Assembly (NCBI GenBank): GCA_014695295.1
Contig: JACJNY010000041.1
Span: 1 to 64,000, forward strand
Source of the DNA: Microcoleus sp. FACHB-61
GTDB taxonomy: Bacteria > Cyanobacteriota > Cyanobacteriia > Cyanobacteriales > Microcoleaceae
Direction: 5' to 3'
Length of the DNA: 64,000 nt
The position numbers and the translations under genes were made by a program. The notes beneath the pieces were generated by a model. The model was given only the letters and a program-made list of their open reading frames with translations. It did not search any database and was not told the DNA's origin. Within the stretch, counting starts at the first letter, position 1. Each line of letters begins with the position of its first letter. Positions 35,630 through 45,090 of this stretch are shown one piece after another.

Positions 35630-35681
35630 TTAAATCAATTATTTAAAATAAAAACATAGAAATAAAACCGCAATCTATTAT

Positions 35682-36284
35682 ATGACCCAGAATTCGCCCA
35701 ACTCAACTGTCGCCCCCGCCGCCAAAAATCCCGAAACAAAAGTCGCCACGCGCCTCAGAAACTTATTGATCGTGTTAGCAGCGATCGCCCTTTCGGTATC
35801 CATCTTTTTCGGATTGCGAACCCAAACGCCGTCAAGCAGTCTCACCGAAATGGCAAAAGCTTCGACGCCATTAGAAACAGCTTTGGTAAACGGCAAACCC
35901 ACACTCATGGAATTTTATGCTAATTGGTGCGGTAGCTGTCAGGCAATGGCTAACGATCTGAGCGAAATCAAACAGAAATACGCCGAACCGCTGAATTTTG
36001 TAATGCTGAATGTAGACAATGACAAATGGCTGCCAGAAATCACCAAATATCGAGTAGACGGCATTCCGCACTTTGTATATTTGAACGATAAAGGCAGCGC
36101 CGTTGCTGAAACGATGGGCGAAATGCCGCGCAGTATTATGGAAGCTAACTTAGAAGCTTTAATTGCAGGAAAACCTCTGCCACACGTCCAAGCTGCCGGT
36201 CAAGTTTCTAATTTTACTCCCCCCACAGGGCCTGTGAAAACAAGTAGCTCCGACCCGCGCGCCCACGGCAGTCAAGTACAGTAA
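35682..36284 (+). CDS. membrane-anchored thioredoxin-like protein (HCF164/TxlA type)
   Basis: A 200-residue protein with a short cytoplasmic N-terminus, one membrane anchor (LLIVLAAIALSVSIFFGL, residues ~28-45) and a thioredoxin fold facing the lumen/periplasm. The active site is WCGSC in LMEFYANWCGSCQAM, and the cis-proline loop is DGIPHFVYL. The arrangement matches plant HCF164 and cyanobacterial TxlA, which pass reducing power across the thylakoid membrane for cytochrome b6f assembly. The C-terminal 35 residues are low-complexity. Start at ATG 35682. It is monocistronic and followed by a purine-rich repeat. Confidence 0.85.
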   Translation: MTQNSPNSTVAPAAKNPETKVATRLRNLLIVLAAIALSVSIFFGLRTQTPSSSLTEMAKASTPLETALVNGKPTLMEFYANWCGSCQAMANDLSEIKQKYAEPLNFVMLNVDNDKWLPEITKYRVDGIPHFVYLNDKGSAVAETMGEMPRSIMEANLEALIAGKPLPHVQAAGQVSNFTPPTGPVKTSSSDPRAHGSQVQ

Positions 36285-36658
36285 AAGAAGGAAGAAGGAA
36301 GAAGGAAGAAGGAAGAGAGAAAAGGGAACAAGACTTTAGGAACAGGCGAAAAGCCTGTTCCTGATTGCGATAACTTACAGAGATTCAAAAGGCCCTCGCA
36401 ACTTATGTCAATTTCGGTTTTGAGCGATCGACTACCTCTAAAGGAATATTCAAAAAAACCTTTTTCACAATTTATTAAAATTTATTATACTACTTGTCAG
36501 GTGCGGAGCGTAAATATTCTCTCACTCCCGATACAAAATAAAGCCTGACCGAAAACAATTTGGTCGCCAGCCCCTCGATTCATTCCTTTGCAGGGTGACT
36601 GACGGGGTAAACTTTTCAATCTAAAATCTAAAATCTAAAATCTAAAATCTAAAATCGA
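36285..36658. repeat. repeat-rich intergenic region
   Basis: It contains a GGAAGAA tandem repeat (36286-36323), a perfect hairpin AGGAACAGGC/GCCTGTTCCT at about 36338-36362 that can end the thioredoxin transcript, and a run of AATCTAAA units (36618-36657) touching the ATG of the exporter gene. No gene is seen. Confidence 0.7.
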
Positions 36659-39600
36659 ATGACTCCCGACAAACCCGGATTCAGCATTAGCGCGACCGCG
36701 ATTCGCCGCCACATCGGCACTCTCATGCTGACACTTGCTATCATAATCGTGGGCTTTTTCTACATCACCCAATTGCCCGTTGATTTGCTACCCTCCATCA
36801 CCTATCCCCGCATCGGCGTGCGCTTAAACGCCCCCGGAGTCTCGCCAGAAGTAGCAATAGACGAAGTTACCCGCCCCCTCGAACAAGGGCTTTCCGCCAC
36901 TGAAGGCGTCATGCAAGTTTTCTCCCGCACTCGCGAAGGACAAGTCAGCGTCGATTTATTCTTCAAACCGGGGGGCAACATCGACCAAGCCCTCAATGAC
37001 GCCACCGCCGCTGTCAACCGCATCCGCAACCGACTTCCCGATACAGTTGAATCGCCCACCCTCTTCAAAGTTGACCCTTCCCAGCAGCCGGTTTACGAAT
37101 TTGCCCTCACTTCCAACTCCTTGCAAGGAGTTGATTTGCGCGTATTTGCCGACGAAGAATTATCTAGAGAACTAAACGTAATTCCAGGAGTAGCAGCAGT
37201 TGACGTTGCTGGCGGCGTGCAAGAAGAAATTCAAGTAAATATTGACTTAAATCGCTTGCAATCTTTAGGCGTCAGTATTTCCGACGTTTTAGCAGCCCTC
37301 GAAGCCCGCAACCTCGACACTTCCGGCGGGCGACTGCGACAAGAATCGGGGGAACCTTTAACCCGTACAGTCGGGCGATTTCGGAATGCAAAAGAAATTC
37401 AGGCAATTTCGTTTCAAGCATCGGGTTCCAATCCGCCAAAACGAGTTTTTTTGCGCGATTTTGCTCAGGTAATTGACGGTACAGAAGAAGAACGAGTTAA
37501 AGTATTTCTCAATCAGAAAGCAGCCGTAAAAATTAGCATTCAAAAGCAGCCGGATGCGAATACAATCTCAGTTGTAGACGGCATCAAAAAGCGGCTAGAA
37601 GAATTAAAAGAATCCGGCGCAGTTCCCGAAGGCACGACTATCGTCAATACCTTCGACGAGTCTAAGTTCATCCGCGATTCTATTAGTAATGTCCTATTTT
37701 CGGGTTTAACCGGGGCTGTTTTAGCCGGGGCATCAGTTTTGCTGTTCCTCGCTTCCCTGCGCCAGACTTTTATTATTGTCCTGGCAATTCCCCTTGCCAC
37801 TTTAATGGCGATTATCCTGATGGGGGTTTTTCACCTATCTCTCAACGTCTTCAGTTTGGGCGGTTTGGCACTGGGCGTGGGAATTGTGGTCGATAACTCG
37901 ATCGTCATGCTGGAGAATATTGTCGAAGGAACCAGCAATAAAAAAAGTCCAAACGGCAAGCAGGGCTTAAGTAACAAGCAGTTGATGCAGCAAGCAGAAA
38001 AAAGCAGCCAAGAATTAGAATCAGCTTTATTTGCTTCCACCATCACTAACTTGGTTGCCGTACTGCCATTTTTGCTAATAGGCGGCTTAGTTTCCTTACT
38101 TTTCAACGAATTAATTCTCACCATCACCTTTTCCGTCGCCGCCTCTCTGATTGTCGGATTGACAGTTGTACCGATGATGGCTTCTCGACTGCTAGCGCTG
38201 CGGGTATCCAGCGGTTTGAGCAACTTTTGGCCGCTGCGCGCATTCGATCGAGCTTTTACCAATGCTACCGCCGGTTACGGTAAATTTTTATCGGGCATAG
38301 TGCGTTGGCGGTTGATTATAATTGCAGTAGCGATTATTGCATTGGGCGGTGGCAGTTGGCTGATGGCTGGTCAAATCCCCCAGGAAATATTGCCCAGAAT
38401 TAATACCGGTCAAGCTAGATTATTTGCTTTGTTTCCCGCCGGCACAAATTTGGCAACCAACCAAAAAGTGATGGCAGAAGCTGAGAAAATTATCCTCAGC
38501 CAGCCAGAAACTCAATACACTTTGACGACGGTGGGCGGGCTTTTGTTTGGCAACAATACGATTGAGAATTTGCTGCGCGGTGGCTGCAACATTACCCTGA
38601 AACCAGGCAGCAATACATTAGCTTATGTAGAGCGAGTTACGCAAGAATTGAATAAAATTGATTTGCCCAAAAATACTCGTTTGCGCCTGAATCCAGAAAA
38701 TGTGCGGGGTTTGGTTTTAACTAATTCGCCAGTGCGCGGCGCTGAAGTTGATATCCTCCTTCAAGGCGAAAACGAAGAAATATTGCAGCAAGCCGGCCGC
38801 GAGATATTGGCAACTTTGGATAAGAAGGTAAAATTAGCTCGTTTTCGCCCGGATGCAGACCCACAGCAGCCGGAAGTGCAGATTCGCCCCAACTGGGAAC
38901 AAGCGGAAATCTACGGGTTGAATGCGAGGCAAATTGGAGAGGCGATTCAGACAGCAATTCAAGGTTCAGTTCCCACGCAACTGCAGCGGGGAAACCGTTT
39001 GGTTGATGTTCGGGTACAGTTCGATCGCGCTTCGGTTCAATCAATTTCCGCACTGAAATTTATCCCTTTAACTGCTAGGAATAACAGCATTATCCGCTTG
39101 GGCGATGTGGCGAATATTGAACTGGGAAAAGCGCCTGGGGAAATTCAAAGGCTTAACCAGCGCCAAGTTTTCATGATTGCTGGGAATATTAATAAGGGCG
39201 CGAGTTTGGGCGATGCTTTGAAACAAGTGGATGAAGTTTTGTCTGAAATAAAATTGCCACCAGGAGTGCGAGTTATACCGAGTTCTGCGGCGGAAACTAA
39301 CCGAGAATTGCAAAGTTCGCTGATTGTTTTGGGTTCTTTGGCGGCGTTTTTGGTATTTGTGGTGATGGCGGTGCAATACAATTCGCTTGTCGATCCGCTG
39401 GTGATTATGTTAACGGTGCCGCTGGCCTTGGCTGGGGGGATTTTCGGGTTGTATGCGACTAAAACTGCGATCGGCGCAACGGTGATTGTGGGGGCGATTT
39501 TGCTGGTGGGAATTGTGGTAAATAATGCGATTATTATGGTGGAGTTGGCGAACCAAATTCAGGAAGATGAAAAGGTCGATCGCACAACAGCAATTCTCAG

Positions 39601-39883
39601 GGCGGCACCTCAGCGCTTGCGTCCGATTTTGATGACAACTATTACCACAGTTTTGGGTTTATTCCCCCTAGCTTTGGGCATTGGAGACGGTTCGGAATTC
39701 TTGCAACCGCTGGGTGTGGTGGTGTTTTCCGGTTTGTCGCTGGCAACTTTGCTGACGCTGTTTATTATTCCGTGTTTTTACATTTTGCTGCACGATTTCT
39801 TCGGGATGTTTGCAGGGAATAAGAAACCGCAGGCGGTTGCTATTCCCGTGCAGAAGGCAGGGAGAAAGAATGCGAATTTGTAA
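36659..39883 (+). CDS. RND family efflux transporter permease (AcrB/MdtB-like)
   Basis: A 1074-residue inner-membrane proton-driven exporter of the HAE1 type. One N-terminal membrane helix (LMLTLAIIIVGFFYITQLPVDLLPSITYP) is followed by the large periplasmic loop starting GVSPEVAIDEVTRPLEQGL, helices 2-6 including GGLALGVGIVVDNSIVMLENI (conserved Asp of the proton relay), a second periplasmic loop and a matching C-terminal half with VIVGAILLVGIVVNNAIIMVELANQ and RPILMTTITTVLGLFPLALG. Length is normal. A linker (KKSPNGKQGLSNKQ) in the first cytoplasmic loop is a modest insertion. No membrane-fusion or TolC-type partner gene is adjacent, which is unusual for drug exporters but common in cyanobacteria. 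Confidence 0.93.
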   Translation: MTPDKPGFSISATAIRRHIGTLMLTLAIIIVGFFYITQLPVDLLPSITYPRIGVRLNAPGVSPEVAIDEVTRPLEQGLSATEGVMQVFSRTREGQVSVDLFFKPGGNIDQALNDATAAVNRIRNRLPDTVESPTLFKVDPSQQPVYEFALTSNSLQGVDLRVFADEELSRELNVIPGVAAVDVAGGVQEEIQVNIDLNRLQSLGVSISDVLAALEARNLDTSGGRLRQESGEPLTRTVGRFRNAKEIQAISFQASGSNPPKRVFLRDFAQVIDGTEEERVKVFLNQKAAVKISIQKQPDANTISVVDGIKKRLEELKESGAVPEGTTIVNTFDESKFIRDSISNVLFSGLTGAVLAGASVLLFLASLRQTFIIVLAIPLATLMAIILMGVFHLSLNVFSLGGLALGVGIVVDNSIVMLENIVEGTSNKKSPNGKQGLSNKQLMQQAEKSSQELESALFASTITNLVAVLPFLLIGGLVSLLFNELILTITFSVAASLIVGLTVVPMMASRLLALRVSSGLSNFWPLRAFDRAFTNATAGYGKFLSGIVRWRLIIIAVAIIALGGGSWLMAGQIPQEILPRINTGQARLFALFPAGTNLATNQKVMAEAEKIILSQPETQYTLTTVGGLLFGNNTIENLLRGGCNITLKPGSNTLAYVERVTQELNKIDLPKNTRLRLNPENVRGLVLTNSPVRGAEVDILLQGENEEILQQAGREILATLDKKVKLARFRPDADPQQPEVQIRPNWEQAEIYGLNARQIGEAIQTAIQGSVPTQLQRGNRLVDVRVQFDRASVQSISALKFIPLTARNNSIIRLGDVANIELGKAPGEIQRLNQRQVFMIAGNINKGASLGDALKQVDEVLSEIKLPPGVRVIPSSAAETNRELQSSLIVLGSLAAFLVFVVMAVQYNSLVDPLVIMLTVPLALAGGIFGLYATKTAIGATVIVGAILLVGIVVNNAIIMVELANQIQEDEKVDRTTAILRAAPQRLRPILMTTITTVLGLFPLALGIGDGSEFLQPLGVVVFSGLSLATLLTLFIIPCFYILLHDFFGMFAGNKKPQAVAIPVQKAGRKNANL

Positions 39884-40239
39884 TAATTTAGTGCCAGCAA
39901 ATACGCGCTTTTCCCAATCCGGCAGGGGTTTAAACCCCTGCCTCATAGCGAAACTCGGTTAAAACAGACTGTAGATTTTGAGGAAAAATACGATCTATTT
40001 CAGTCCTCTTTTAGAAGACTTTCGCTATGAGACAGGGAATTCATTCCCTGTCGGACTGTCGGATTTACAAACAATACCGGTACTGCATTTGATGTTAAGT
40101 TTACGCGCCGATAATTAGTCGGTAAGGTGCGTCAGTAAACAGTCTCTGACTCCCCAAAGAGATTCCAGACTGACGCACCCTACGATAAATGCTGCAAGAT
40201 TTCAGTTAAAATAGAGCTTATTTACGCTGAAATATCTTT
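39884..40239. repeat. intergenic palindromes
   Basis: CAGGGGTTT/AAACCCCTG near 39925-39942 is a perfect hairpin that could end the exporter transcript. GAAACTCGG... and CATTCCCTGTCGG frame a longer imperfect palindrome to about 40060. A second one, AGGTGCGTCAG ... CTGACGCACC (about 40124-40180), ends in the phrase GACGCACCCTACGA that recurs near 41660 and 48150. No gene is seen. Confidence 0.6.
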
Positions 40240-41370
40240 ATGCTAATTTTACCAAAACATGAAAAACAAATTGACTGGTCGTTCTCATACATAAATCAAC
40301 CCATTAATTCCGAGTGGGCGACGATTGTCAGTGGCGATCGCAAAAAGGTCACTTTAGTCGATCGCAACTTGTCGCCCAAATACGAATACCAGCTTCCCGA
40401 CGCAATTAGCTGTTTAGCCATCAGTCCCAAAGGCGATTTGCTGGCAGCTATTATGGCAAATGGCAATCATTTAGCAATTGTGACAGCAGAAAACCAGGTA
40501 GTTTTTGAAGAACAGCTACCTAACCCTCCTGTTGAGGTTTCACATTTGCATAACAAGAATGGATTTCAGGACTGCTGGTTTGATGCAGACGGCGTGCGTT
40601 TTTGGTGCATGAAATTAATTGAAATGAAGCAAGTGGACATTCAAATTCGCGATACGAGTTCGTGGCAAATCCAGCGACAAATTTTGCTCAAAGACCCTCT
40701 TGGCGCCGGCAGTTCTTTCTCCTTTCACCCGCACCCAGAAAATCAAATTTTAGCTCTTTATGCTGCTGCGGGTCAGCACGGACAGCAAATCTACTGGCTT
40801 TATGATGATGGTACGAGAATTCATGCCGTGGAGGTTCCCTGTCTCTATGACACAGCGCCTCCAGCATTTCATCCTGCAGGTGGCGAATTTGTGGTTATAA
40901 ATAATTACGATCGACAAATCAGCCGATTCAGTTTTCCTAACTGCAATCTACTTGGAATATGCGAATGCCCTTGTCCTGATTCGGATGACTGGTTTAGGTA
41001 TTCTATGTGCTACCTATCAGACGACCGCCTTCTAATTGACACCGTTCAAGGGAGAATGTATTTAATCGATATTGAAAAAATGGAGATATCAGATGAACTG
41101 ATTTTAAGCGGTCATGAACCCCGTCCTTCTCAAGAACTTTACCCTAATCTTAATGAGGAAGAAGGGCTTTGCAGCGACTTGGACTGCTTTTATAGATTTG
41201 ATTTAGATAGGATTCTTTCGGTTCACTCACAACTGCCGAGTCAAAAACCTGACTCTAAACAGAAGACATTAGTTATCTTCGGGGGAAAAGAGCTGTTTGG
41301 TTCGCTGGCGAAGGTACAACAATCCGCACCCTACAGTAAATTATTCATTCAATCTTTAGGCATTTCTTAA
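40240..41370 (+). CDS. hypothetical protein, WD40/beta-propeller-like
   Basis: A 376-residue soluble protein with repeating strand-turn units that resemble propeller blades (AISCLAISPKGDLLAAIMANGNHLAIV, DCWFDADGVRFWCMKLIEMKQVDIQIRDTSSW, SSFSFHPHPENQILALYAAAG, PPAFHPAGGEFVVINNYDRQISRFSFP, CYLSDDRLLIDTVQGRMYLIDIE). No catalytic motif, signal peptide or membrane segment is seen. It probably works as an interaction scaffold (inference). Alone in its orientation group, with repeats on both sides. Confidence 0.65.
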   Translation: MLILPKHEKQIDWSFSYINQPINSEWATIVSGDRKKVTLVDRNLSPKYEYQLPDAISCLAISPKGDLLAAIMANGNHLAIVTAENQVVFEEQLPNPPVEVSHLHNKNGFQDCWFDADGVRFWCMKLIEMKQVDIQIRDTSSWQIQRQILLKDPLGAGSSFSFHPHPENQILALYAAAGQHGQQIYWLYDDGTRIHAVEVPCLYDTAPPAFHPAGGEFVVINNYDRQISRFSFPNCNLLGICECPCPDSDDWFRYSMCYLSDDRLLIDTVQGRMYLIDIEKMEISDELILSGHEPRPSQELYPNLNEEEGLCSDLDCFYRFDLDRILSVHSQLPSQKPDSKQKTLVIFGGKELFGSLAKVQQSAPYSKLFIQSLGIS

Positions 41371-41691
41371 GGATTTTCAATTTTCAATAACAGGCTTTCC
41401 GGCCTGTTCCACAAAGAAAGAATCAGTTTTATTGTGGGGTGGGCATCCTGCCCGCCCCTAACGCGACTGATATCAAATCCGGTGGCATCGGAATTAACAT
41501 TACCCACAATCAGGACACGGCAGTGCCGTTTCCCTACAATTAATCGGGCGATATTTAAATCTCTGATGGAGTGCTGATGATTATTTTGGAGTCGGGAAAC
41601 GGCATTGCCGTGTCCTCCGTTGGCTATCATCTCGCTCAGGAAACCGGAATTGATATGACGCACCCTACGAGAATTAGTCTGTCAGGTGTAT
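41371..41691. repeat. palindromic repeats upstream of rtcB
   Basis: AACAGGC/GCCTGTT hairpin at about 41386-41407 lies after the propeller-like gene. From about 41500 to 41625, GGACACGGCAGTGCCGTTTCC and GGAAACGGCATTGCCGTGTCC form a large inverted repeat with a loop of about 60-75 bases, followed by ATGACGCACCCTACGAG. The content is dispersed repeat; no gene is seen. Confidence 0.65.
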
Positions 41692-41720
41692 TTGACATCA
41701 TAAATTGTGTATGTTACAAT
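41692..41720 (+). promoter_or_regulatory. consensus-like promoter of rtcB
   Basis: TTGACA at 41692-41697 and TACAAT at 41715-41720 with a 17-base spacer. Transcription would start near 41727, giving a leader of about 34 bases before the rtcB ATG. Confidence 0.75.
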
Positions 41721-41760
41721 ATGTACTACACGCAAATTAGCAAAACAAACTTAAACAAAA

Positions 41761-43908
41761 ATGCCCTACGAAAAATTAGACATATCAACCCCAAAACCCG
41801 TGCTATCTTGGGCAAATCACGCCCTAGGCGAAAAAGAAACCAAGATGGCCGCAAACGTAGCATCTTTGCCCTTTGTATTCAAACACGTCGCACTAATGCC
41901 CGACGTACATTTAGGAAAAGGTGCTTTAGTCGGTTCCGTAATTGCCACAAAAGAAGCGATTATTCCCGCTGCTGTGGGCGTTGATATTGGTTGCTTTACT
42001 GATGATACACAAATTCCTCTAGTTGATGGCAAATCTTATGCGATCGGGGAATTGGCCAGGAGTGAAAAAGAATTTTCGATCTACTCCTGTACAGCAACAG
42101 GCAGAATTGTTGCTGCTAAGGCTACAGCCAAATTAACTAGAAAAAATGCCGAACTGGTTAAAGTGGTACTGGATAATGGAGAAGAAATCAAATGCACTCC
42201 CGATCATCAATTCATGTTGCGGAATGGTGAATACCGAGAAGCGCGGGATTTGACAACAGGAACGTCATTGATGCCTTTTTATTCCAAAATAGATAAGGAT
42301 GGGTATACCTTAGTACAGCAAAATTATTCAGGTAGATGGCAAAAAGCTCATTGGATGATTGCTCGTTCTGGTTTGTTAGGAGACATACCATCTTTCCACA
42401 ATCAGAGAACTGTGATTCATCACAAAAACTTTGATGCCACAGATAATAGACCAGAAAATTTAGAATTCATGGGTAATAATGACCATTCTGCCTATCACCG
42501 CTCATTAGTTGATAGAAATACCCATTGGCAATCCCTGGAATTTGAACAGAAAAGAAAGCAAGCCCTAGCTAATAAAGCTCAAACCTCAGACGGACACAGG
42601 TATTACGCCGAACGCGGAACGAAAAACATCCTTAAGTATATGGAGGATAACCCCGAACACTTCAAAGAGTCAGTTACCGCAAATGGCGAACGAGGAAAGC
42701 AGTATCTAATTAATTACAATCAGAGTGAAAAGGGTAAAGCAAAGAGTAAAGAACTTGCTAATCGGCTATACACTTGTGAGACTTGTGGAGATCAAATTAA
42801 AACTCCTATCGGACTTCACAACCACAGAAAAAATCAGCACGGCTACAACCACAAAGTAGTTGATATTATTCCTTTACTTGAAAAGCAAGATGTCTATTGC
42901 CTAACGGTTCCCGAATACGGCAACTTTGCGTTAACTGCGGGAGTTTTTGTTCACAACTGTGGTATGGCTGCTATAAAAATGCCATTCAAGGCTAACAAAT
43001 TAGAAGGCAAACTCAAACAAATTCGCCTCGATATCGAAGCCGCAATCCCTGTGGGATTTGCGGAAAATAAAGAAGTAGAAAAAACTGTCACTAACTGGCA
43101 GAGATGGGGGGAGTTTAAGGAACTTCATCAAGGCGTGCAGCACCAAGACAATAAAGCCTTAAAACAAATGGGTTCCCTCGGTGGCGGTAATCATTTTATT
43201 GAGGTTTGCGTTGATACTGAAAACTTTGTTTGGCTGATGCTGCACTCTGGTTCTCGCGGCATTGGGAATTTGCTCGCACAGCAGCATATCGAGACTGCTA
43301 AAGATTTAGCTAAACTGGCAGAAATTAGTTTGGCTGACAAAGATTTGGCTTATTTTGTGGCGGGTACGCGGGAGTTTGCTGCTTACTGGCACGATTTGCA
43401 GTGGGCGCAAGATTATGCTCGTTTTAATCGCGATGTAATGATGAATCGGTTTAAGCGAATTGTGGAAAAGCACGTCGCGGGCGGCAAATCGGTTAAGCCG
43501 TTATTAGAGGTGAATTGCCACCACAATTACGCGGAAAAAGAGGTGCATTTTGGCGAAGATGTGTATGTGACTCGCAAGGGTGCTGTGCGCGCGGATGTAG
43601 AGGATTACGGGATTATTCCGGGTTCGATGGGGGCGAAGTCTTTCATTGTTAAGGGTAAAGGTAATGCGGAAAGTTACTGTTCCTGTTCTCACGGTGCGGG
43701 GCGCTTGATGTCTCGCACTCAAGCTAAAAATGTATTCACTCTCGATGATTTTGTGCGGCAGACTGACGGGGTTGAGTGCCGGAAAGATGAGCAATTTTTA
43801 GATGAAATTCCGGGGGCTTACAAGTCCATTGATGAGGTGATGAGTCAGCAGTCGGATTTGGTGGAAGTTGTGGCGACTTTGAAGCAGGTGGTTTGTGTCA
43901 AGGGTTGA
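41761..43908 (+). CDS. rtcB: RNA-splicing ligase RtcB, intein-containing precursor
   Basis: A 715-residue precursor. RtcB joins RNA 2',3'-cyclic phosphate or 3'-phosphate ends to 5'-OH ends using Mn and GTP through a His-GMP intermediate. N-extein residues 1-77 (HVALMPDVHLGKGALVGSVI, AAVGVDIG) and C-extein from residue 400 (CGMAAIKM, LGGGNHFIEV, LMLHSGSRGIGN, VNCHHNYAEKE) form a 393-residue ligase. SCSHGAGRLMSRTQA holds the guanylated His (H644 of the precursor, H322 after splicing). The 322-residue insertion is an intein (separate entry). Without splicing the conserved DIGCGM metal site is broken, so activity depends on it. No archease gene is adjacent. A consensus promoter lies 41 bases upstream and a strong hairpin follows. 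Confidence 0.95.
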   Translation: MPYEKLDISTPKPVLSWANHALGEKETKMAANVASLPFVFKHVALMPDVHLGKGALVGSVIATKEAIIPAAVGVDIGCFTDDTQIPLVDGKSYAIGELARSEKEFSIYSCTATGRIVAAKATAKLTRKNAELVKVVLDNGEEIKCTPDHQFMLRNGEYREARDLTTGTSLMPFYSKIDKDGYTLVQQNYSGRWQKAHWMIARSGLLGDIPSFHNQRTVIHHKNFDATDNRPENLEFMGNNDHSAYHRSLVDRNTHWQSLEFEQKRKQALANKAQTSDGHRYYAERGTKNILKYMEDNPEHFKESVTANGERGKQYLINYNQSEKGKAKSKELANRLYTCETCGDQIKTPIGLHNHRKNQHGYNHKVVDIIPLLEKQDVYCLTVPEYGNFALTAGVFVHNCGMAAIKMPFKANKLEGKLKQIRLDIEAAIPVGFAENKEVEKTVTNWQRWGEFKELHQGVQHQDNKALKQMGSLGGGNHFIEVCVDTENFVWLMLHSGSRGIGNLLAQQHIETAKDLAKLAEISLADKDLAYFVAGTREFAAYWHDLQWAQDYARFNRDVMMNRFKRIVEKHVAGGKSVKPLLEVNCHHNYAEKEVHFGEDVYVTRKGAVRADVEDYGIIPGSMGAKSFIVKGKGNAESYCSCSHGAGRLMSRTQAKNVFTLDDFVRQTDGVECRKDEQFLDEIPGAYKSIDEVMSQQSDLVEVVATLKQVVCVKG
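41992..42957 (+). other. RtcB intein with HNH homing endonuclease
   Basis: A 322-residue intein (precursor residues 78-399). It begins with the nucleophile Cys in CFTDDTQIPLVDG, has block B with CTPDHQF, and ends with block F/G VYCLTVPEYGNFALTAGVFVHN followed by the +1 Cys of the host. The host Cys at +1 is the conserved metal ligand of RtcB (DIGCGM). The middle carries an HNH endonuclease signature (VIHHKNFDATDNRPENLEFM, H220/H221) and a CETCGDQI...HNHRKNQH zinc-finger-like unit from C339. All splice-junction residues are present, so both splicing and homing look competent. Confidence 0.93.
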
Positions 43909-43957
43909 CAGAAACTGGTTTATTTGTACTTCACTTACCTGGAAAGTGCTTTATGGG

Positions 43958-43998
43958 AAGAGGGGGGAAATCAAGCCGCTGTTGATTTCCCCCCTCTT
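43958..43998. terminator. 17-bp perfect hairpin between rtcB and DUF4278 gene
   Basis: AAGAGGGGGGAAATCAA at 43958-43974 is complementary to 43982-43998 with a 7-base loop. It lies between convergent genes and could end both transcripts; the T-run is only moderate. Confidence 0.65.
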
Positions 43999-44028
43999 GA
44001 CAAACGCTTTATTTTCTCAGGCTGTTCT

Positions 44029-44400
44029 CTAACAGGCCATCTGCTGCCACTCAAGTTCTAGCAAGCGCAGCAGTCTTTCATCGCCCTTGGCCTTGGCTGC
44101 TTGCTGTCTGCGATCGAGAATATTGCAAATATTCGCCCGGTGCACTTGCGCCACTTCCACAACTGTTGGGTAAGATTCAACCCCCGCTGGGGTGCTAGCT
44201 GCTGCGACATCCCGATCGCCAGCTTGAGAATCTCGCTTCGTGGTATAGTTTGGGCCGCCGTATTTATTGGGGCCGGGAATGTGTCTCGGATACCGATAGT
44301 TCCAGTTTTGACCCCGATATTTGCCCGCGACTTCGCCTTCAATCATATCGACTGTCGGAATGTCGTACTCGTAGTTTGCGCCGCGATAAGTGAGTTTCAT
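44029..44400 (-). CDS. DUF4278 domain-containing protein
   Basis: A 123-residue protein. The N-terminus MKLTYRGANYEYD and the later GKYRGQNWNYRYPRH are the paired K-Y-RG-x-Y motifs of DUF4278, a short family found almost only in cyanobacteria. Residues ~75-123 form a helical, basic tail (VHRANICNILDRRQQAAKAKGDERLLRLLELEWQQ). No function is established. It starts at ATG 44400 and is convergent with rtcB. Confidence 0.8.
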   Translation of the reverse strand: MKLTYRGANYEYDIPTVDMIEGEVAGKYRGQNWNYRYPRHIPGPNKYGGPNYTTKRDSQAGDRDVAAASTPAGVESYPTVVEVAQVHRANICNILDRRQQAAKAKGDERLLRLLELEWQQMAC

Positions 44401-44558
44401 ATTTTTTGATCCTTATATGTATGGAGATAAAAAGGGCAGTCAGGTCAGGTTTGCTTTTTAGTCAGTAAAAACTTTTTCCTTTCTGTATTCTATTTTACCG
44501 TTTACTGGAATAACCAGCAAACTCAACAAAAATTAATATTTTAACGGTCAGAGCGCAC

Positions 44559-44582
44559 AAAAAAGCCCGCTACAGCGGGATC
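44559..44582 (-). terminator. terminator downstream of the BON gene
   Basis: On the minus strand CCCGCTGTAGCGGG is followed by CTTTTTT. The stem is perfect with a short loop. It lies about 165 bases beyond the BON-protein stop. Confidence 0.7.
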
Positions 44583-44745
44583 TAAAGGTTTGCTGGCGGT
44601 CAAATTCGATCGACTCCAGCAACTAAGTTATGGCTAAAAAACTTTCGAGATCTAGTTTCCGAGCTTTGACAAGCCCCTGGCATCCCCTCTCAACTTCCTT
44701 GAAACAGGTAAGTGAGGAGGGATAGCAGAGGTGAGCAAATAGGCT

Positions 44746-45090
44746 CTAGCCGATTGTCACTTGATCGGTTTGCACGCCTGCGGCGCCTTCTTCAGCAGAG
44801 GCGATCGCCACCAACTTGTCGAGAATTTCCTGACTGGGAACTTGACCTTTGAGAACAACCGTGCCGCTGAGCTGAGCCACATAAACAGTCTCGATATCAG
44901 CAACTTCTGGATCGCCGTCAAAAGCTAAAGCAACGCGCTTCGCGAGGCCGCTTTCGTCAAAATTTCCGTCTGGGCCGACTTTAGCAGGAGCGATGGATTG
45001 CGCTTGGGCAGCTTGCTGTACTACTTGTGCCATCGGTTCAGCCTGGGGTGCAGGCTTTTCGAGTCCGAACAGTCTTTTAAACCAACCCAT
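44746..45090 (-). CDS. BON domain-containing protein
   Basis: A 114-residue protein with an Ala/Gln-rich N-terminus (MGWFKRLFGLEKPAPQAEPMAQ) and a BON domain (residues ~48-112): LAKRVALAFDGDPEVADIETVYVAQLSGTVVLKGQVPSQEILDKLVAIASAEEGAAGVQTDQVTI. BON domains bind membranes or lipids or stabilise larger complexes. No signal peptide is evident, so it may be cytoplasmic and peripheral. Starts at ATG 45090; transcribed alone towards its own terminator. Confidence 0.85.
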   Translation of the reverse strand: MGWFKRLFGLEKPAPQAEPMAQVVQQAAQAQSIAPAKVGPDGNFDESGLAKRVALAFDGDPEVADIETVYVAQLSGTVVLKGQVPSQEILDKLVAIASAEEGAAGVQTDQVTIG

